Positions 7,284 through 15,592 of a DNA stretch of 25,861 nucleotides are shown piece after piece. Numbering within the stretch: position 1 is the first letter of the stretch; each line of letters begins with the position of its first letter. The stretch covers positions 1 through 25,861 of the forward strand of contig JAUTXA010000010.1 in assembly GCA_030838265.1 (NCBI GenBank). The letters run 5' to 3'. The DNA comes from Actinomycetota bacterium (lineage in GTDB: Bacteria; Actinomycetota; Acidimicrobiia; Acidimicrobiales; BP-101). The notes under the pieces are model-generated. The model saw only the letters and a program-made list of their open reading frames with translations, ran no database searches and was not told where the DNA came from. The position numbers were made by a program, and so were the translations under genes.

Positions 7284-8435
7284 GGCCACGGCCTCGAGCA
7301 GCCGGGCCACGTCGTCGTCGTCGGTGTAGCAGGCCAGCCCGGCGCGCACTGCGCCCCCCGTCTCCTCGAGGCCGAGGGCGGTCATGAGCTCGAGGGCGTA
7401 GTAGTTGCCCGACCACACCGCGACCCGCACCGCGGCGAGGGCCTCGGCGGCGGCGAGGGGGTGCATGCCGCGGATGTTGAAGGCGACCGTCGGGGCCCGG
7501 TCGACGAGATCGCTTGGCCCGTGCACCGTCACGTGGTCCATCCCCAGCAGACCGTCGAGCAACGGCGAGAAGGTGGCGCGCTCGTGGGCCGCGATCACGT
7601 CCATCCCGACGTCGAGGAGGAACTCGGCTGCGGCTTGGACGCCGGCGATGGCCTCGTAGCTGGGAGTGCCCGTCTCGAGCCGGGTCGGCCCCTCGTCGGG
7701 CGCGGGCCGCACCTTGTAGGGCTCGAGCGACGCCAGCAGATCGGGATCGAGCCACAGGATGCCGGCGTGCGGGCCGTACCACTTGTAGGGCGAGCAGACG
7801 AGGGCGTCGCAGCCGAGGGCGGCGATGTCGACCCGGCGGTGGGGGACGAGGTGGACGGCGTCAACCAGCACCTTGGCCCCGGCCTCATGGGCCAGCTTCA
7901 CCGCCTCGGCCAGGTCCGGCATGGTGCCCACCGCGTTCGACGCGCCGGTGATGGCCAGCCAGCGAGTGCTGGGCCCGAGGAGCTCGGCCAGGTGGGCGGT
8001 GTCGAGGCGTCCGGTGGTGAGATCGACCCGGCAGCGTTGGACCTTCGCCTCACGATCGCGGGCGGCCATCACCCACGGCCAGACGTTGGCGTCATGATCG
8101 AGCTGGGTGCACACGATCTCGTCGCCCGGGCCGAGCGTCGGCGCCAGGGCGCGTGTGAAGGCGAACATGAGAGACGTCATGTTGGGGCCAAACACCACGC
8201 CCTCGGCTGGTGCGCCGAGCAGCCGCCCGATCGTGGCCCGGGCATCGGTCACCAGGCGGTCGGTGATCTGGCTGGCCGCGAACGTGCCGTGGGCGTTGGC
8301 GTTGACCCCGTCCCGCAGGTAGCCATCGATGGCGTCGACGGCGCGGTCGAGGGCCTGGGTCCCGGCCGGGCCGTCGAAGCGGGCCCACTCACCGGTGATG
8401 CCCGGGAAGCGGCTGCGCCACGGGTTGGTCGTCAT
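7272..8435 (-). CDS. Class V PLP-dependent aminotransferase, cysteine desulfurase-like (VC1184 type)
   Basis: The 387-residue product starts at an ATG preceded by GAGGAG and overlapping the upstream phosphoesterase stop (ATGA). The N-terminus RFDGPAGTQALDRAV, with NANAHGTFAASQ and FGPNMTSLMFAF, matches the cysteine desulfurase-like subfamily named after VC1184. LDHDANVWPW provides the ring-stacking His (H114), VLVDAVHLVPH the PLP-binding Asp (D192), and CSPYKWYGPHAGILW the Schiff-base Lys (K218). YEAIAGVQAAAEFL is also typical. The true reaction of this subfamily is not well defined, and I cannot confirm a catalytic Cys loop, so it may act on substrates other than cysteine. Confidence 0.88.
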   Translation of the reverse strand: MTTNPWRSRFPGITGEWARFDGPAGTQALDRAVDAIDGYLRDGVNANAHGTFAASQITDRLVTDARATIGRLLGAPAEGVVFGPNMTSLMFAFTRALAPTLGPGDEIVCTQLDHDANVWPWVMAARDREAKVQRCRVDLTTGRLDTAHLAELLGPSTRWLAITGASNAVGTMPDLAEAVKLAHEAGAKVLVDAVHLVPHRRVDIAALGCDALVCSPYKWYGPHAGILWLDPDLLASLEPYKVRPAPDEGPTRLETGTPSYEAIAGVQAAAEFLLDVGMDVIAAHERATFSPLLDGLLGMDHVTVHGPSDLVDRAPTVAFNIRGMHPLAAAEALAAVRVAVWSGNYYALELMTALGLEETGGAVRAGLACYTDDDDVARLLEAVASLG

Positions 8436-9508
8436 CGTTCTCCTCGGGTGGGCCAGACGTGGGTGAAGCAGCGGTGGGTGCGCAGGCCCGGTGACCAGTA
8501 GCCCCAGATCCCGAACATGGCGCGGCGGGTGCGCTCGGTCCAGGCCATGGCATCGGGCCGCGCCACCCGACGCACGACCTGGCGGATGCCGCCCTCGTGC
8601 ACGGCGTAGCCGGCCCACGTCCCCGGGTAGTCCTTGGTCGAGCCGATCTCGGCCGTCACGATGGCGTGGCGGGAATGACGCCGGTGACGGTGGCTGTGGC
8701 CGGTCGCCACGATGGTGGCCGGGTTGGCGGCCTCGATGGCGTCGAGGAAGGCGTCGGCCTGGGGCCCGGGGACACCCGGCGGCCACATGGTCGTCATCCG
8801 GAAGCGCTGGAGGTAGTGGTGCAGGGCGACGAAGGCGGGCCCGTCGGCCGCCGCGCACAGCTCGGCGACGGCCCGGCGCTGGGCCTCATCGATCGCGCCC
8901 TTCCGGGCTCCTTGGGCCGCGGTGTGGCCGAACACCAGCCGCAGCCCGGGCACGTCGCGGAAGAAGGGCTCGATCGGGACCTTGATGCCGTGCTCGGCCA
9001 GCAGCGGACGGGCATCGGGCGCGGTGCGCTGCACGTCGTGGTTGCCCAAGATGATGTCGACGGGGATGGGTTGGCTGGCAAGGAGGCGCCCGACCGAGGC
9101 CCATTCGCGTGGTCGGCCGGCTCGCGTGAGGTCGCCTTTGACGACGATCGACTCTGCTCCCCACTCCACGGCTTCTTGCAGAGCCGCGGTGGCGCAGCGC
9201 CACGGAAAGGGCGGCTCGGTGCCGGGCGGCTCGGCCATCCCTCGATACATCCCGAAGGCCCGGTCGCCGATGTGGATGTCGTTGACGGTGGCGAAGCGGT
9301 AGAGCAGTTCACCGGGGGGCGAGGGCAGGGTCTTGAAGCGCAACCGCTTCTTGCCCCCGAGCCAGGCCACGTCGAGGCTCAGCCGCGAGTTGGGGGGAAG
9401 GTCACCGACGACGGCGGCGCCGGGGCCTTCGCCCGCGTCATCGATCTCGACTCGCGTACCACCCGCGGCCAACGTGACCGGGCCCGAAGGCAGCCGCCGC
9501 CAGCACAC
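8432..9508 (-). CDS. Calcineurin-like metallophosphoesterase
   Basis: All family metal-binding motifs are visible in order: NDIHIGD, VVKGDLTRAG, ILGNHD, ALHHYLQ and ATGHSHRH. The substrate could be a phosphodiester or a phosphoprotein; the sequence does not say. The N-terminal segment before the motifs looks like a short beta domain (LPSGPVTLAAGGTRVEI, LSLDVAWLGGKKRL). The start is uncertain: GTG at 9508 is the first ordinary start codon in the frame, but the upstream codons (GLHVFAVEDTAIQ) read like real protein, and only CTG codons at 9544 or 9556 could start there. The 3' end overlaps the desulfurase-like gene (ATGA), and pepN ends 50 nt upstream, suggesting one transcript. Confidence 0.87.
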   Translation of the reverse strand: MCWRRLPSGPVTLAAGGTRVEIDDAGEGPGAAVVGDLPPNSRLSLDVAWLGGKKRLRFKTLPSPPGELLYRFATVNDIHIGDRAFGMYRGMAEPPGTEPPFPWRCATAALQEAVEWGAESIVVKGDLTRAGRPREWASVGRLLASQPIPVDIILGNHDVQRTAPDARPLLAEHGIKVPIEPFFRDVPGLRLVFGHTAAQGARKGAIDEAQRRAVAELCAAADGPAFVALHHYLQRFRMTTMWPPGVPGPQADAFLDAIEAANPATIVATGHSHRHRRHSRHAIVTAEIGSTKDYPGTWAGYAVHEGGIRQVVRRVARPDAMAWTERTRRAMFGIWGYWSPGLRTHRCFTHVWPTRGER

Positions 9509-9558
9509 CTGGATCGCTGTGTCCTCGACGGCGAAGACGTGCAGTCCCTCGTCCAGAG

Positions 9559-12111
9559 CTAGGCCCCGTCGAGTGTCGTCGCCAGGTCGGGGCCGACCCG
9601 CTCGGCGAGGGCGGTGTTGATGTCGAGGGTCTCGACGGCTTGGTCGACCTGACGCTGGCCCGACGTCACCGGGTGGGATTCGAGGAAGGCGTGGACGCGT
9701 GGGGCCAGCCCCGGCGCGCAGAGCCCGGCCACGCCCGAGAGCATGCGGGAGATGGTGTTGTTGGGCAGGCGCTCGAGGAGCTCATCCCAATGACTCTCGA
9801 CGAACGCCCACGTGAGCTCGCCGCCCGCCCGGTTGCCCATGCTCTGGGCGATCACGAACGGCGCGTTCTGGGTCCGCACCTCGGTGAGGGCCAGGTCGAG
9901 CGTGCGCTGGATGAACGGCTTCTGCTCGAATCCGGTGAGGGCGTAGAGGTAGCGCAGCTCTTCCTGGGGCGTGCTCGGGTGGCGGAAGCGGTCGAGGCAG
10001 GTCGTGTACTCGCCCTCGCCGCCACCCGCGGCCAGGGCGTGGATGATCGGGGTCACGAGGTCAGGGGCGATGGCGTGGTGGTCGTCGAGGTAGCGCTCGT
10101 GGCGGGCCGCCGCCTCCTTGCGGATCTCAGGGTCGGCCGCGGTGGTACCGAGAGCCTCGAGCAGGATGGTGCGCGTCCGGCTGGCCCGTTCGTCCTCACC
10201 GGCGACGGGATCCCATCCCAGCCGGTCGAAGGCAGGGCGGAGGAGCTTGCGGGCGAAGGCCTGCACGGCGGGACGGGCCTCGTCGTCGGCGATGTGGTCG
10301 AGCAAGCCGAGGGGACCGGTGATGGCGCCCCAGACGTTGGGGTCGCTCTCGTCGCCGAACAGGCCGGCCAGCTCGATGAAGTCGCTGAGGCTGGTGGTGG
10401 CGTTGAGCACCCCGGCCCACGTGTCGCTCACCAAGTTGTAGCGCTCGACCGCATCGAGGCGGCCCAGGTCGCCGATGAGTCTGCGCAGCAGATCACTGCT
10501 GTAGCGCACGCGGAAGAAACCCCACCCGCCGGCGTTGGCCACGACCCAATCGGGCTTGCCGCCCAAGGCGATGGTGCCCTGGCGTGCGTCGAGGAGGGTG
10601 CGCTCGACGCGCTCGTCACCCTCGACGTCGGCCCGCACGGTGACGGGCACGTGCCAGGTGGCGGGCTGGCCGTCCTCGGCCCCGTGGAACAGGAAGCGCT
10701 GCTGCGAGAGCGCAAGGCCCCCGTCCGTCTCGTCGACCGAGACCAGGGGATAGCCACCCTGGTAGATCCAGGAGTCCATGGTCGCCCGTGCCGGCTCGCC
10801 GGTGGCCTCCTCGATGGCGTCCCAGAGATCGGTGGTCTCGGTGTTCGAATAGCTGTGCTTCTTGATGTAGGCGGCGATGCCCTTGCGGAAGGGCTCGGCC
10901 CCCAGGTGTTGCTCGAGCATGCGCAGGACGGCGGCACCCTTCTGGTAGGTGAGGGTGTCGAACATGCCCTCGGCCTCCTCGGGGCGGCCGACCTCGAACT
11001 CGATGGGACGGGTGGAGAGGAGCCCGTCCACCTGGAAGGCGGCCCGACGGCCGGCCGAGAAGCTGACCCAGCGCTCCCACTCGGGCTTGAAGGCGTCGAC
11101 GCAGAGGAGCTCCATGAAGGTGGCGAAGGCCTCGTTGAGCCAGATGCCGTTCCACCACTTCATCGTCACCAGGTCGCCGAACCACATGTGGGCGATCTCG
11201 TGGGCGATGACGTCGGCCACGCTCTGCAGCTCGGCCCGGCTCGCCTCGTCGGGGTCGATGAGCAGGAGGGTCTCGCGGAAGGTCACGCAGCCCAGGTTCT
11301 CCATGGCGCCGAAGGCGAAGTCGGGCAGGGCCAGCAGGTCGAGCTTGTCGCCCGGGTAGGGAAGTCCGAACCAGGCCGAGAAGAAGCGGAGCGAATGGGC
11401 GCCCACCTCGAGGGCGAAAGCGGTGAGGTGCGTCCGCTCGGGGCGGCCGATGACGCGGAGGGGGACGCCATCGACGTCGATGGGGTCGGTGGCGGCGAGG
11501 GGCCCGACCACGAAGGCCACCAGATAGGTGGACATCACCATGGTGTCGGCGAAGGTGACCTGCTTCTTGCCGTTGCCCAGGGGGGTCGTCTCGACGTCGG
11601 CCGAGTTCGAGAAGGCGGCGAGGTCGTCGTCGACGACCAGGGTCACGGCGAACACCGCTTTGAAGTCGGGCTCGTCCCAGCATGGGAAGGCGCGGCGGGC
11701 GTCGGTGGCCTCGAACTGGGTGGTGGCGATGACGCGCTCGACCCCGTCGGTGTCGGTGAAGGTGCTGCGGTAGAAGCCGCGCAGCTTGTCGTTGAGGATG
11801 CCGGTGAAGGTGAGCTGGAGGGTCCAGTGCCCGGGCTGCGCCGTCCCGCTGAGGGCGATGATGGCCCGCTGCTCGGTCTCGTCGAGGGTGATCGTGCCGT
11901 CGAGCCGGTTGCCCTCATCGTCGACCAGGGATGCCTCGAGGATCTCGAGCTCGATGGCGTTGAGGACGATCTGGTCGACCGGTTCGCCGACCACCACCCG
12001 AACCCGTTCCTCACCCGCGAAGGTGGCGGCGGCCAGATCGGGCGAGAGGGTGAGCTCGTAGCGCTGGGGGACGACGGTGCGGGGGAGCCGGTACGTGGCG
12101 ATGTCGGTCAC
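9559..12111 (-). CDS. pepN: M1 family aminopeptidase N-type
   Basis: The 850-residue zinc aminopeptidase removes N-terminal residues from peptides, presumably in the cytoplasm as there is no signal peptide. The order is: N-terminal beta domain (about 1-205), catalytic domain with the substrate-binding GAMEN motif at 268-272, the zinc motif HEIAH at 304-308 and third zinc ligand E327 in NEAFATF, then a barrel domain and an ERAP1-like helical C-terminus from about 525. Motifs FEATDARRAFPCWDEP and WWNGIWLNEAFA are classic for the family. Length and order match complete enzymes. The GTG start faces a PfkB-family gene across a 58-bp gap holding an imperfect inverted repeat. It is probably the first gene of a three-gene minus-strand unit. 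Confidence 0.96.
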   Translation of the reverse strand: MTDIATYRLPRTVVPQRYELTLSPDLAAATFAGEERVRVVVGEPVDQIVLNAIELEILEASLVDDEGNRLDGTITLDETEQRAIIALSGTAQPGHWTLQLTFTGILNDKLRGFYRSTFTDTDGVERVIATTQFEATDARRAFPCWDEPDFKAVFAVTLVVDDDLAAFSNSADVETTPLGNGKKQVTFADTMVMSTYLVAFVVGPLAATDPIDVDGVPLRVIGRPERTHLTAFALEVGAHSLRFFSAWFGLPYPGDKLDLLALPDFAFGAMENLGCVTFRETLLLIDPDEASRAELQSVADVIAHEIAHMWFGDLVTMKWWNGIWLNEAFATFMELLCVDAFKPEWERWVSFSAGRRAAFQVDGLLSTRPIEFEVGRPEEAEGMFDTLTYQKGAAVLRMLEQHLGAEPFRKGIAAYIKKHSYSNTETTDLWDAIEEATGEPARATMDSWIYQGGYPLVSVDETDGGLALSQQRFLFHGAEDGQPATWHVPVTVRADVEGDERVERTLLDARQGTIALGGKPDWVVANAGGWGFFRVRYSSDLLRRLIGDLGRLDAVERYNLVSDTWAGVLNATTSLSDFIELAGLFGDESDPNVWGAITGPLGLLDHIADDEARPAVQAFARKLLRPAFDRLGWDPVAGEDERASRTRTILLEALGTTAADPEIRKEAAARHERYLDDHHAIAPDLVTPIIHALAAGGGEGEYTTCLDRFRHPSTPQEELRYLYALTGFEQKPFIQRTLDLALTEVRTQNAPFVIAQSMGNRAGGELTWAFVESHWDELLERLPNNTISRMLSGVAGLCAPGLAPRVHAFLESHPVTSGQRQVDQAVETLDINTALAERVGPDLATTLDGA

Positions 12112-12155
12112 AATCGGTCAGTCTCGCGCGGACGGCTGACGCCGATTGCGGCGGC

Positions 12156-12161
12156 TACCGT
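12156..12161 (+). promoter_or_regulatory. Probable -10 element for leaderless PfkB-family gene
   Basis: TACCGT ends 8 nt before the GTG at 12170 and no Shine-Dalgarno lies between. This supports the GTG at 12170 rather than the TTG at 12146 as the start. Confidence 0.5.
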
Positions 12162-12169
12162 GCCTGTAC

Positions 12170-13153
12170 GTGAACCTGCTCGCCATCGGCAACGCCCTCG
12201 TCGACGTCTTGGCCCACGCCGATGACGCCTTCATCGCCGCCAACGGGCTCGACAAGGGGAGCATGCGGCTGGTCGACGAGGCCGAGGCCGACCGCCTGTA
12301 CGGCGTGATGGGCCCGGGCGTCGAGAGCTCGGGCGGGTCGGCCGCCAACACCGCGGTCGGCGTGGTCTCGCTCGGGGGCTCGGCCCAGTTCGTGGGCCGG
12401 GTGCGGGACGACACCCTCGGCCAGGTCTTCACTCACGACATCCGCGCCGCGGGCGTGGTGTTCGAGTGCGCGCCCGCCCCGACCGGCCCCCCGACCGGGC
12501 GCTGCCTGGTGTTGGTGTCGCCCGACGCCGAGCGGACCATGAGCACCTTCCTCGGCGCGGCGAGCCACCTGGTGCCGGCCGACGTCGACCCCGCCGCTGT
12601 GGCGGCGGCCGAGATCACCTATCTCGAGGGGTACCTGTGGGATCCGTCCGAGGCCAAGGAGGCCTTTCGCAAGGCCATGGCCGCGGCCCATGACGCGGCC
12701 GGGCGGGTCGCCTTCTCGCTCTCGGACGCCTTCTGCGTCGACCGCTTCCGTCCCGAGTTCGTCGACCTCATCGACTCGGGCCATGTCGACATCCTCTTCG
12801 CCAACCAGGCCGAGCTGTGTTCGCTGTTCGAGGTCGACGACCTCGAGGTGGCCCTGAAGCAGTTGGGCCAGCGAGTGCCGATCGCCGCCATCACGGTCGG
12901 TGCCGCGGGATCGGTGGTGGTGAGCGCCGACGGCGTCGAGCGGGTGGCGGCCCGGGTGCTGGGCGGCGTGGTCGACACCACCGGCGCGGGAGATCTCTTC
13001 GCCGCCGGCTTCCTCTACGGGCTCACCCATGGGCACGACCTGACCCGCTGCGCCGATCTCGGAAGCCTGGCCGCGGCCGAGATCATCAGCCACGTCGGGT
13101 CCCGTCCCGAGCAGTCCCTGCGCGACCTGGCGGTCGAAGCCGGGCTGCTGTGA
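12170..13153 (+). CDS. PfkB family carbohydrate/nucleoside kinase (adenosine kinase-like)
   Basis: The 327-residue product starts NLLAIGNALVDVLAHADD, the usual opening of ribokinase/PfkB proteins. Signature 1 is SGGSAANTAVGVVSLGG with GGSAANT at 55-61; signature 2 is DTTGAGDLFAAGFLYGL with the catalytic base D275. FANQAEL (N and E before the ATP site) and ITVGAAGSVV are also present. GGSAANT with a lid-like segment near RLVDEAEADRLY resembles the adenosine kinase or sugar kinase group sometimes labelled 'adenosine kinase' in bacteria; the exact substrate is uncertain. I prefer GTG 12170 because the conserved fold starts there and a -10 element is just upstream. It overlaps the next gene by GTGA. 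Confidence 0.9.
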   Translation: MNLLAIGNALVDVLAHADDAFIAANGLDKGSMRLVDEAEADRLYGVMGPGVESSGGSAANTAVGVVSLGGSAQFVGRVRDDTLGQVFTHDIRAAGVVFECAPAPTGPPTGRCLVLVSPDAERTMSTFLGAASHLVPADVDPAAVAAAEITYLEGYLWDPSEAKEAFRKAMAAAHDAAGRVAFSLSDAFCVDRFRPEFVDLIDSGHVDILFANQAELCSLFEVDDLEVALKQLGQRVPIAAITVGAAGSVVVSADGVERVAARVLGGVVDTTGAGDLFAAGFLYGLTHGHDLTRCADLGSLAAAEIISHVGSRPEQSLRDLAVEAGLL

Positions 13154-14019
13154 GGCCGCCGGCCAACCCCTGGTTGGAGCGGCGCATCCTGAACTACGCC
13201 CACCAAGGCGGTGCCCGCGAGGGGCCGTCGTCGACCCTGTTCGCCATGCGCCAGGCCGTCTCCGTCGGGGCCCAGGCCATCGAGCTCGACGTCCACGCCA
13301 CCGTCGACGGCCACATCGTGGTGTGCCATGACGCCACCGTCGACGCCACCACGGACTCCTCCGGGGCCATCGCCGACCTGACGTTGCCCGAGCTCATGGC
13401 CCTCGACAACGCCTACTGGTTCGTCCCCGGCGAGGTGCGGGTCGAGGGCCGTCCGCCTGAGGAGTACGTCCACCGGGGCAAAGCGCCGGCCGATCCGGAG
13501 TTCGGCATCTGCACCCTCGAGAAGGTGCTGCGCGAATTCCCCGACGTGTTCCTGAACTTCGACATCAAGCAGACGGGTCCCGTCGTCCGCCCCTACGAGG
13601 AGGAGGTGGCGCGCGTACTGCGTTCGTTCGGACGGGCCGACGACGTCATCGTGGCCTCGTTCAACGACGAGTCGATCAACGCCTTCGCCGCCTTCGCCCC
13701 TGAGATCCACACCTCGGCCGGGACGCTGGCCACCTACGCCTTCTGGGCCGCGGTGCAGAGCGGCTCGCCCACCCCCGATGCCGTCTCGGGGCGGGTGGCC
13801 CTGCAGGTGCCGGCCGACTTCGAGGGGACGGTCGTGGTCGACGCCCCCTTCGTCGAGCGGGCCCACGACGCCGGCCTCGCTGTCCACGTCTGGACCATCG
13901 ACGACCCGTCCGAGGCCGCCCGCCTCGTCGACCTCGGCGTCGACGCCATCATGACCGACTGCCCCACCCCCATCGCCACCGTCCTCACCGACCGCGCCGT
14001 CGCGTACTCCCGCCCCTGA
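13150..14019 (+). CDS. Glycerophosphodiester phosphodiesterase
   Basis: The 289-residue protein is a GDPD-type TIM barrel that hydrolyses glycerophosphodiesters to glycerol 3-phosphate and an alcohol. Catalytic and metal residues are visible: H18 in YAHQGG, E45 and D47 in AIELDVHATVDGH, and the second His, H60, in VVCHD. Later barrel motifs are LNFDIKQ, VIVASFNDES, VHVWTIDDPSEAARLVDLG and DAIMTDCP, the usual end of the family. No signal peptide is visible, so it probably works in the cytoplasm. The GTG start overlaps the stop of the PfkB-family gene (GTGA), implying co-translation, although a shared pathway is not obvious. Confidence 0.93.
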   Translation: MRPPANPWLERRILNYAHQGGAREGPSSTLFAMRQAVSVGAQAIELDVHATVDGHIVVCHDATVDATTDSSGAIADLTLPELMALDNAYWFVPGEVRVEGRPPEEYVHRGKAPADPEFGICTLEKVLREFPDVFLNFDIKQTGPVVRPYEEEVARVLRSFGRADDVIVASFNDESINAFAAFAPEIHTSAGTLATYAFWAAVQSGSPTPDAVSGRVALQVPADFEGTVVVDAPFVERAHDAGLAVHVWTIDDPSEAARLVDLGVDAIMTDCPTPIATVLTDRAVAYSRP

Positions 14020-14021
14020 TC

Positions 14022-14051
14022 CCGCCCCTGACCCCTGACCCCTAGGGGCGG
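14022..14051. terminator. Convergent-gene hairpin
   Basis: CCGCCCCT (14022-14029) pairs with AGGGGCGG (14044-14051) around a loop that contains the direct repeat TGACCCC. An inner alternative, CCCCTAGGGG (14039-14048), is a perfect palindrome. It lies just after the GDPD stop and covers the last codons of the convergent carboxyltransferase gene. No T-run follows. Confidence 0.5.
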
Positions 14052-15592
14052 AGGCCGAATCGGGACGGGCCGGGGTGGCGGAGGTCGGCGGTGAGGTTGG
14101 CGAACTCACAGAGCAGGGGACGGGTGTCGCGGGGGTCGATGATGTCCTCGATGATGAAGGCCTCGGCGGTGCGGAACGGCGAGCGGACCAGGTTCATGCG
14201 GGCCTCGATCTCGGCTCGCAAGGCGCCGGGGTCCTCGGCCGCCTCGAGCTGAGCCTTGAAGGCGGCCTCGATGCCGCCCTCGAGAGGTAGCGATCCCCAG
14301 TCGCCCGACGGCCAGGCGTAGCGGTACGACAGGCGGGACGCGTTCTGGTGAGCGGCTCCGGCCACGCCGAACACCCGGCGCAGGATCACCGAGCACCACG
14401 GGACAGTGGCCTGGTAGATGGCGGCGAGGGCGCGCGCCCCATGGCGGATGGTGGCCGCCGTCTCGGCGTCGGTGCCGATCACGAAACCGGGCTGGTCGAC
14501 GAGGTGCACCACCGGCAGGTGGAAAGTCTCGGCCAGGTCGACGAAGCGCACGATCTTCTGCGAGGCCTCGGCCGTCCACCCGCCGCCGTAGATGTAGGCG
14601 TCGCTCGACAGCACGGCGACGGGCCACCCGTCGAGCCGGGCCAGTCCGGTCACCGCCGAGCGGCCGTACCCGGCGCCGATCTCGAGGAACGAGCCGGCGT
14701 CGACGACCGACTCGATGATCGGTCGCACCTTGTAGACGGCCCGCCGACTCTTGGGGATGGCCGAGAGCAGCCAGTCGTCGCGGCGATCGGGGTCGTCGTT
14801 GGGCTCGAGGCGAGGCGGCAAGGCGTCGACCGACGAGGGAAGGAAGGAGAGGAAGCGGCGAGTCCGGTCGAAGGCCTCGTCCTCGGTGTCGACCTCGTCG
14901 TCGACCACGCCGTTGTGGGCGTGGATGTGGCTGCCGCCCAACCCCTCCTTGTCGACCTGCTCGCCCAGTCGGGCCACGACCGGCGGGCCGGCGACGAAGA
15001 CCTGGGAGATGCCCTTCACCATCAACGAGTAGTGGCTCGACACCACGCGAGCCGCGCCGAGCCCGGCGACCGACCCGAGGGCGAGGGCGACGACGGGGAC
15101 GGTGGCCAGGTTGGAGACGACCCAGTCCCAACCCGGGTTGTAGGGCACGTAGGTGCGGCCCATGGTGTCGAGGGACTTCACCGACCCGCCGCCGCCGGTG
15201 CCGTCGACCAGCCGCACCAGTGGGATACGCAGCTCGTTGGCCATCTGCTCGGCCATCACCTGCTTCTGGAAGATCGAGGCGTCGGCCGCCCCGCCCCGCA
15301 CCGTGAAGTCATCGCCCCCGACGACCACCGCCCGTTGGTCGATGCGTCCCCGTCCCATCACGAAGTTGGCGGCCATGAAGTCGGTGAGCTCGGCACCCTC
15401 GTAGGTGGCGCGGCCGGCCAGGGCGCCGATCTCGTGGAAGGACCCGTCGTCGAGGAGACGGGTGATCCGCTCTCGCACCGTGAGCTTGCCGCCCGACCGC
15501 TGACGCTCGATCTTGTCGGCGCCACCCATGCGCTGGGCCAGCTCCTCCCGCCGGCGGAGCTCGTCGACCTCGGGCTTCCACGAGTCGCTCAT
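14042..15592 (-). CDS. Acyl-CoA carboxylase carboxyltransferase (beta) subunit
   Basis: The 516-residue protein is a biotin-dependent carboxyltransferase that moves carboxyl from carboxybiotin to an acyl-CoA in the cytoplasm. It has the two crotonase-like halves: the N-terminal half contains KLTVRERITRLLDDGSF, VVGGDDFTVRGG, LVDGTGGGGSVKSL and SHYSLMVKGISQVFVAGPP; the C-terminal half contains FLEIGAGYGRSAVTGLARL, the YIYGGGWTAEASQKIVRF helix, LVDQPGFVIGTDAE and RRVFGVAGAAH. Length matches the family. Its biotinylated alpha subunit is not in this window, so it must be elsewhere. The ATG overlaps the VOC gene stop (ATGA). The substrate (acetyl-, propionyl- or another CoA) cannot be fixed by sight. 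Confidence 0.92.
   Translation of the reverse strand: MSDSWKPEVDELRRREELAQRMGGADKIERQRSGGKLTVRERITRLLDDGSFHEIGALAGRATYEGAELTDFMAANFVMGRGRIDQRAVVVGGDDFTVRGGAADASIFQKQVMAEQMANELRIPLVRLVDGTGGGGSVKSLDTMGRTYVPYNPGWDWVVSNLATVPVVALALGSVAGLGAARVVSSHYSLMVKGISQVFVAGPPVVARLGEQVDKEGLGGSHIHAHNGVVDDEVDTEDEAFDRTRRFLSFLPSSVDALPPRLEPNDDPDRRDDWLLSAIPKSRRAVYKVRPIIESVVDAGSFLEIGAGYGRSAVTGLARLDGWPVAVLSSDAYIYGGGWTAEASQKIVRFVDLAETFHLPVVHLVDQPGFVIGTDAETAATIRHGARALAAIYQATVPWCSVILRRVFGVAGAAHQNASRLSYRYAWPSGDWGSLPLEGGIEAAFKAQLEAAEDPGALRAEIEARMNLVRSPFRTAEAFIIEDIIDPRDTRPLLCEFANLTADLRHPGPSRFGLRP

Noticed and set aside
9640..12225. 861-codon plus-strand open frame opposite pepN
   Set aside because: The minus-strand reading has GAMEN and HEIAH zinc motifs and full family architecture; the plus-strand reading is compositionally biased with no recognisable motif.
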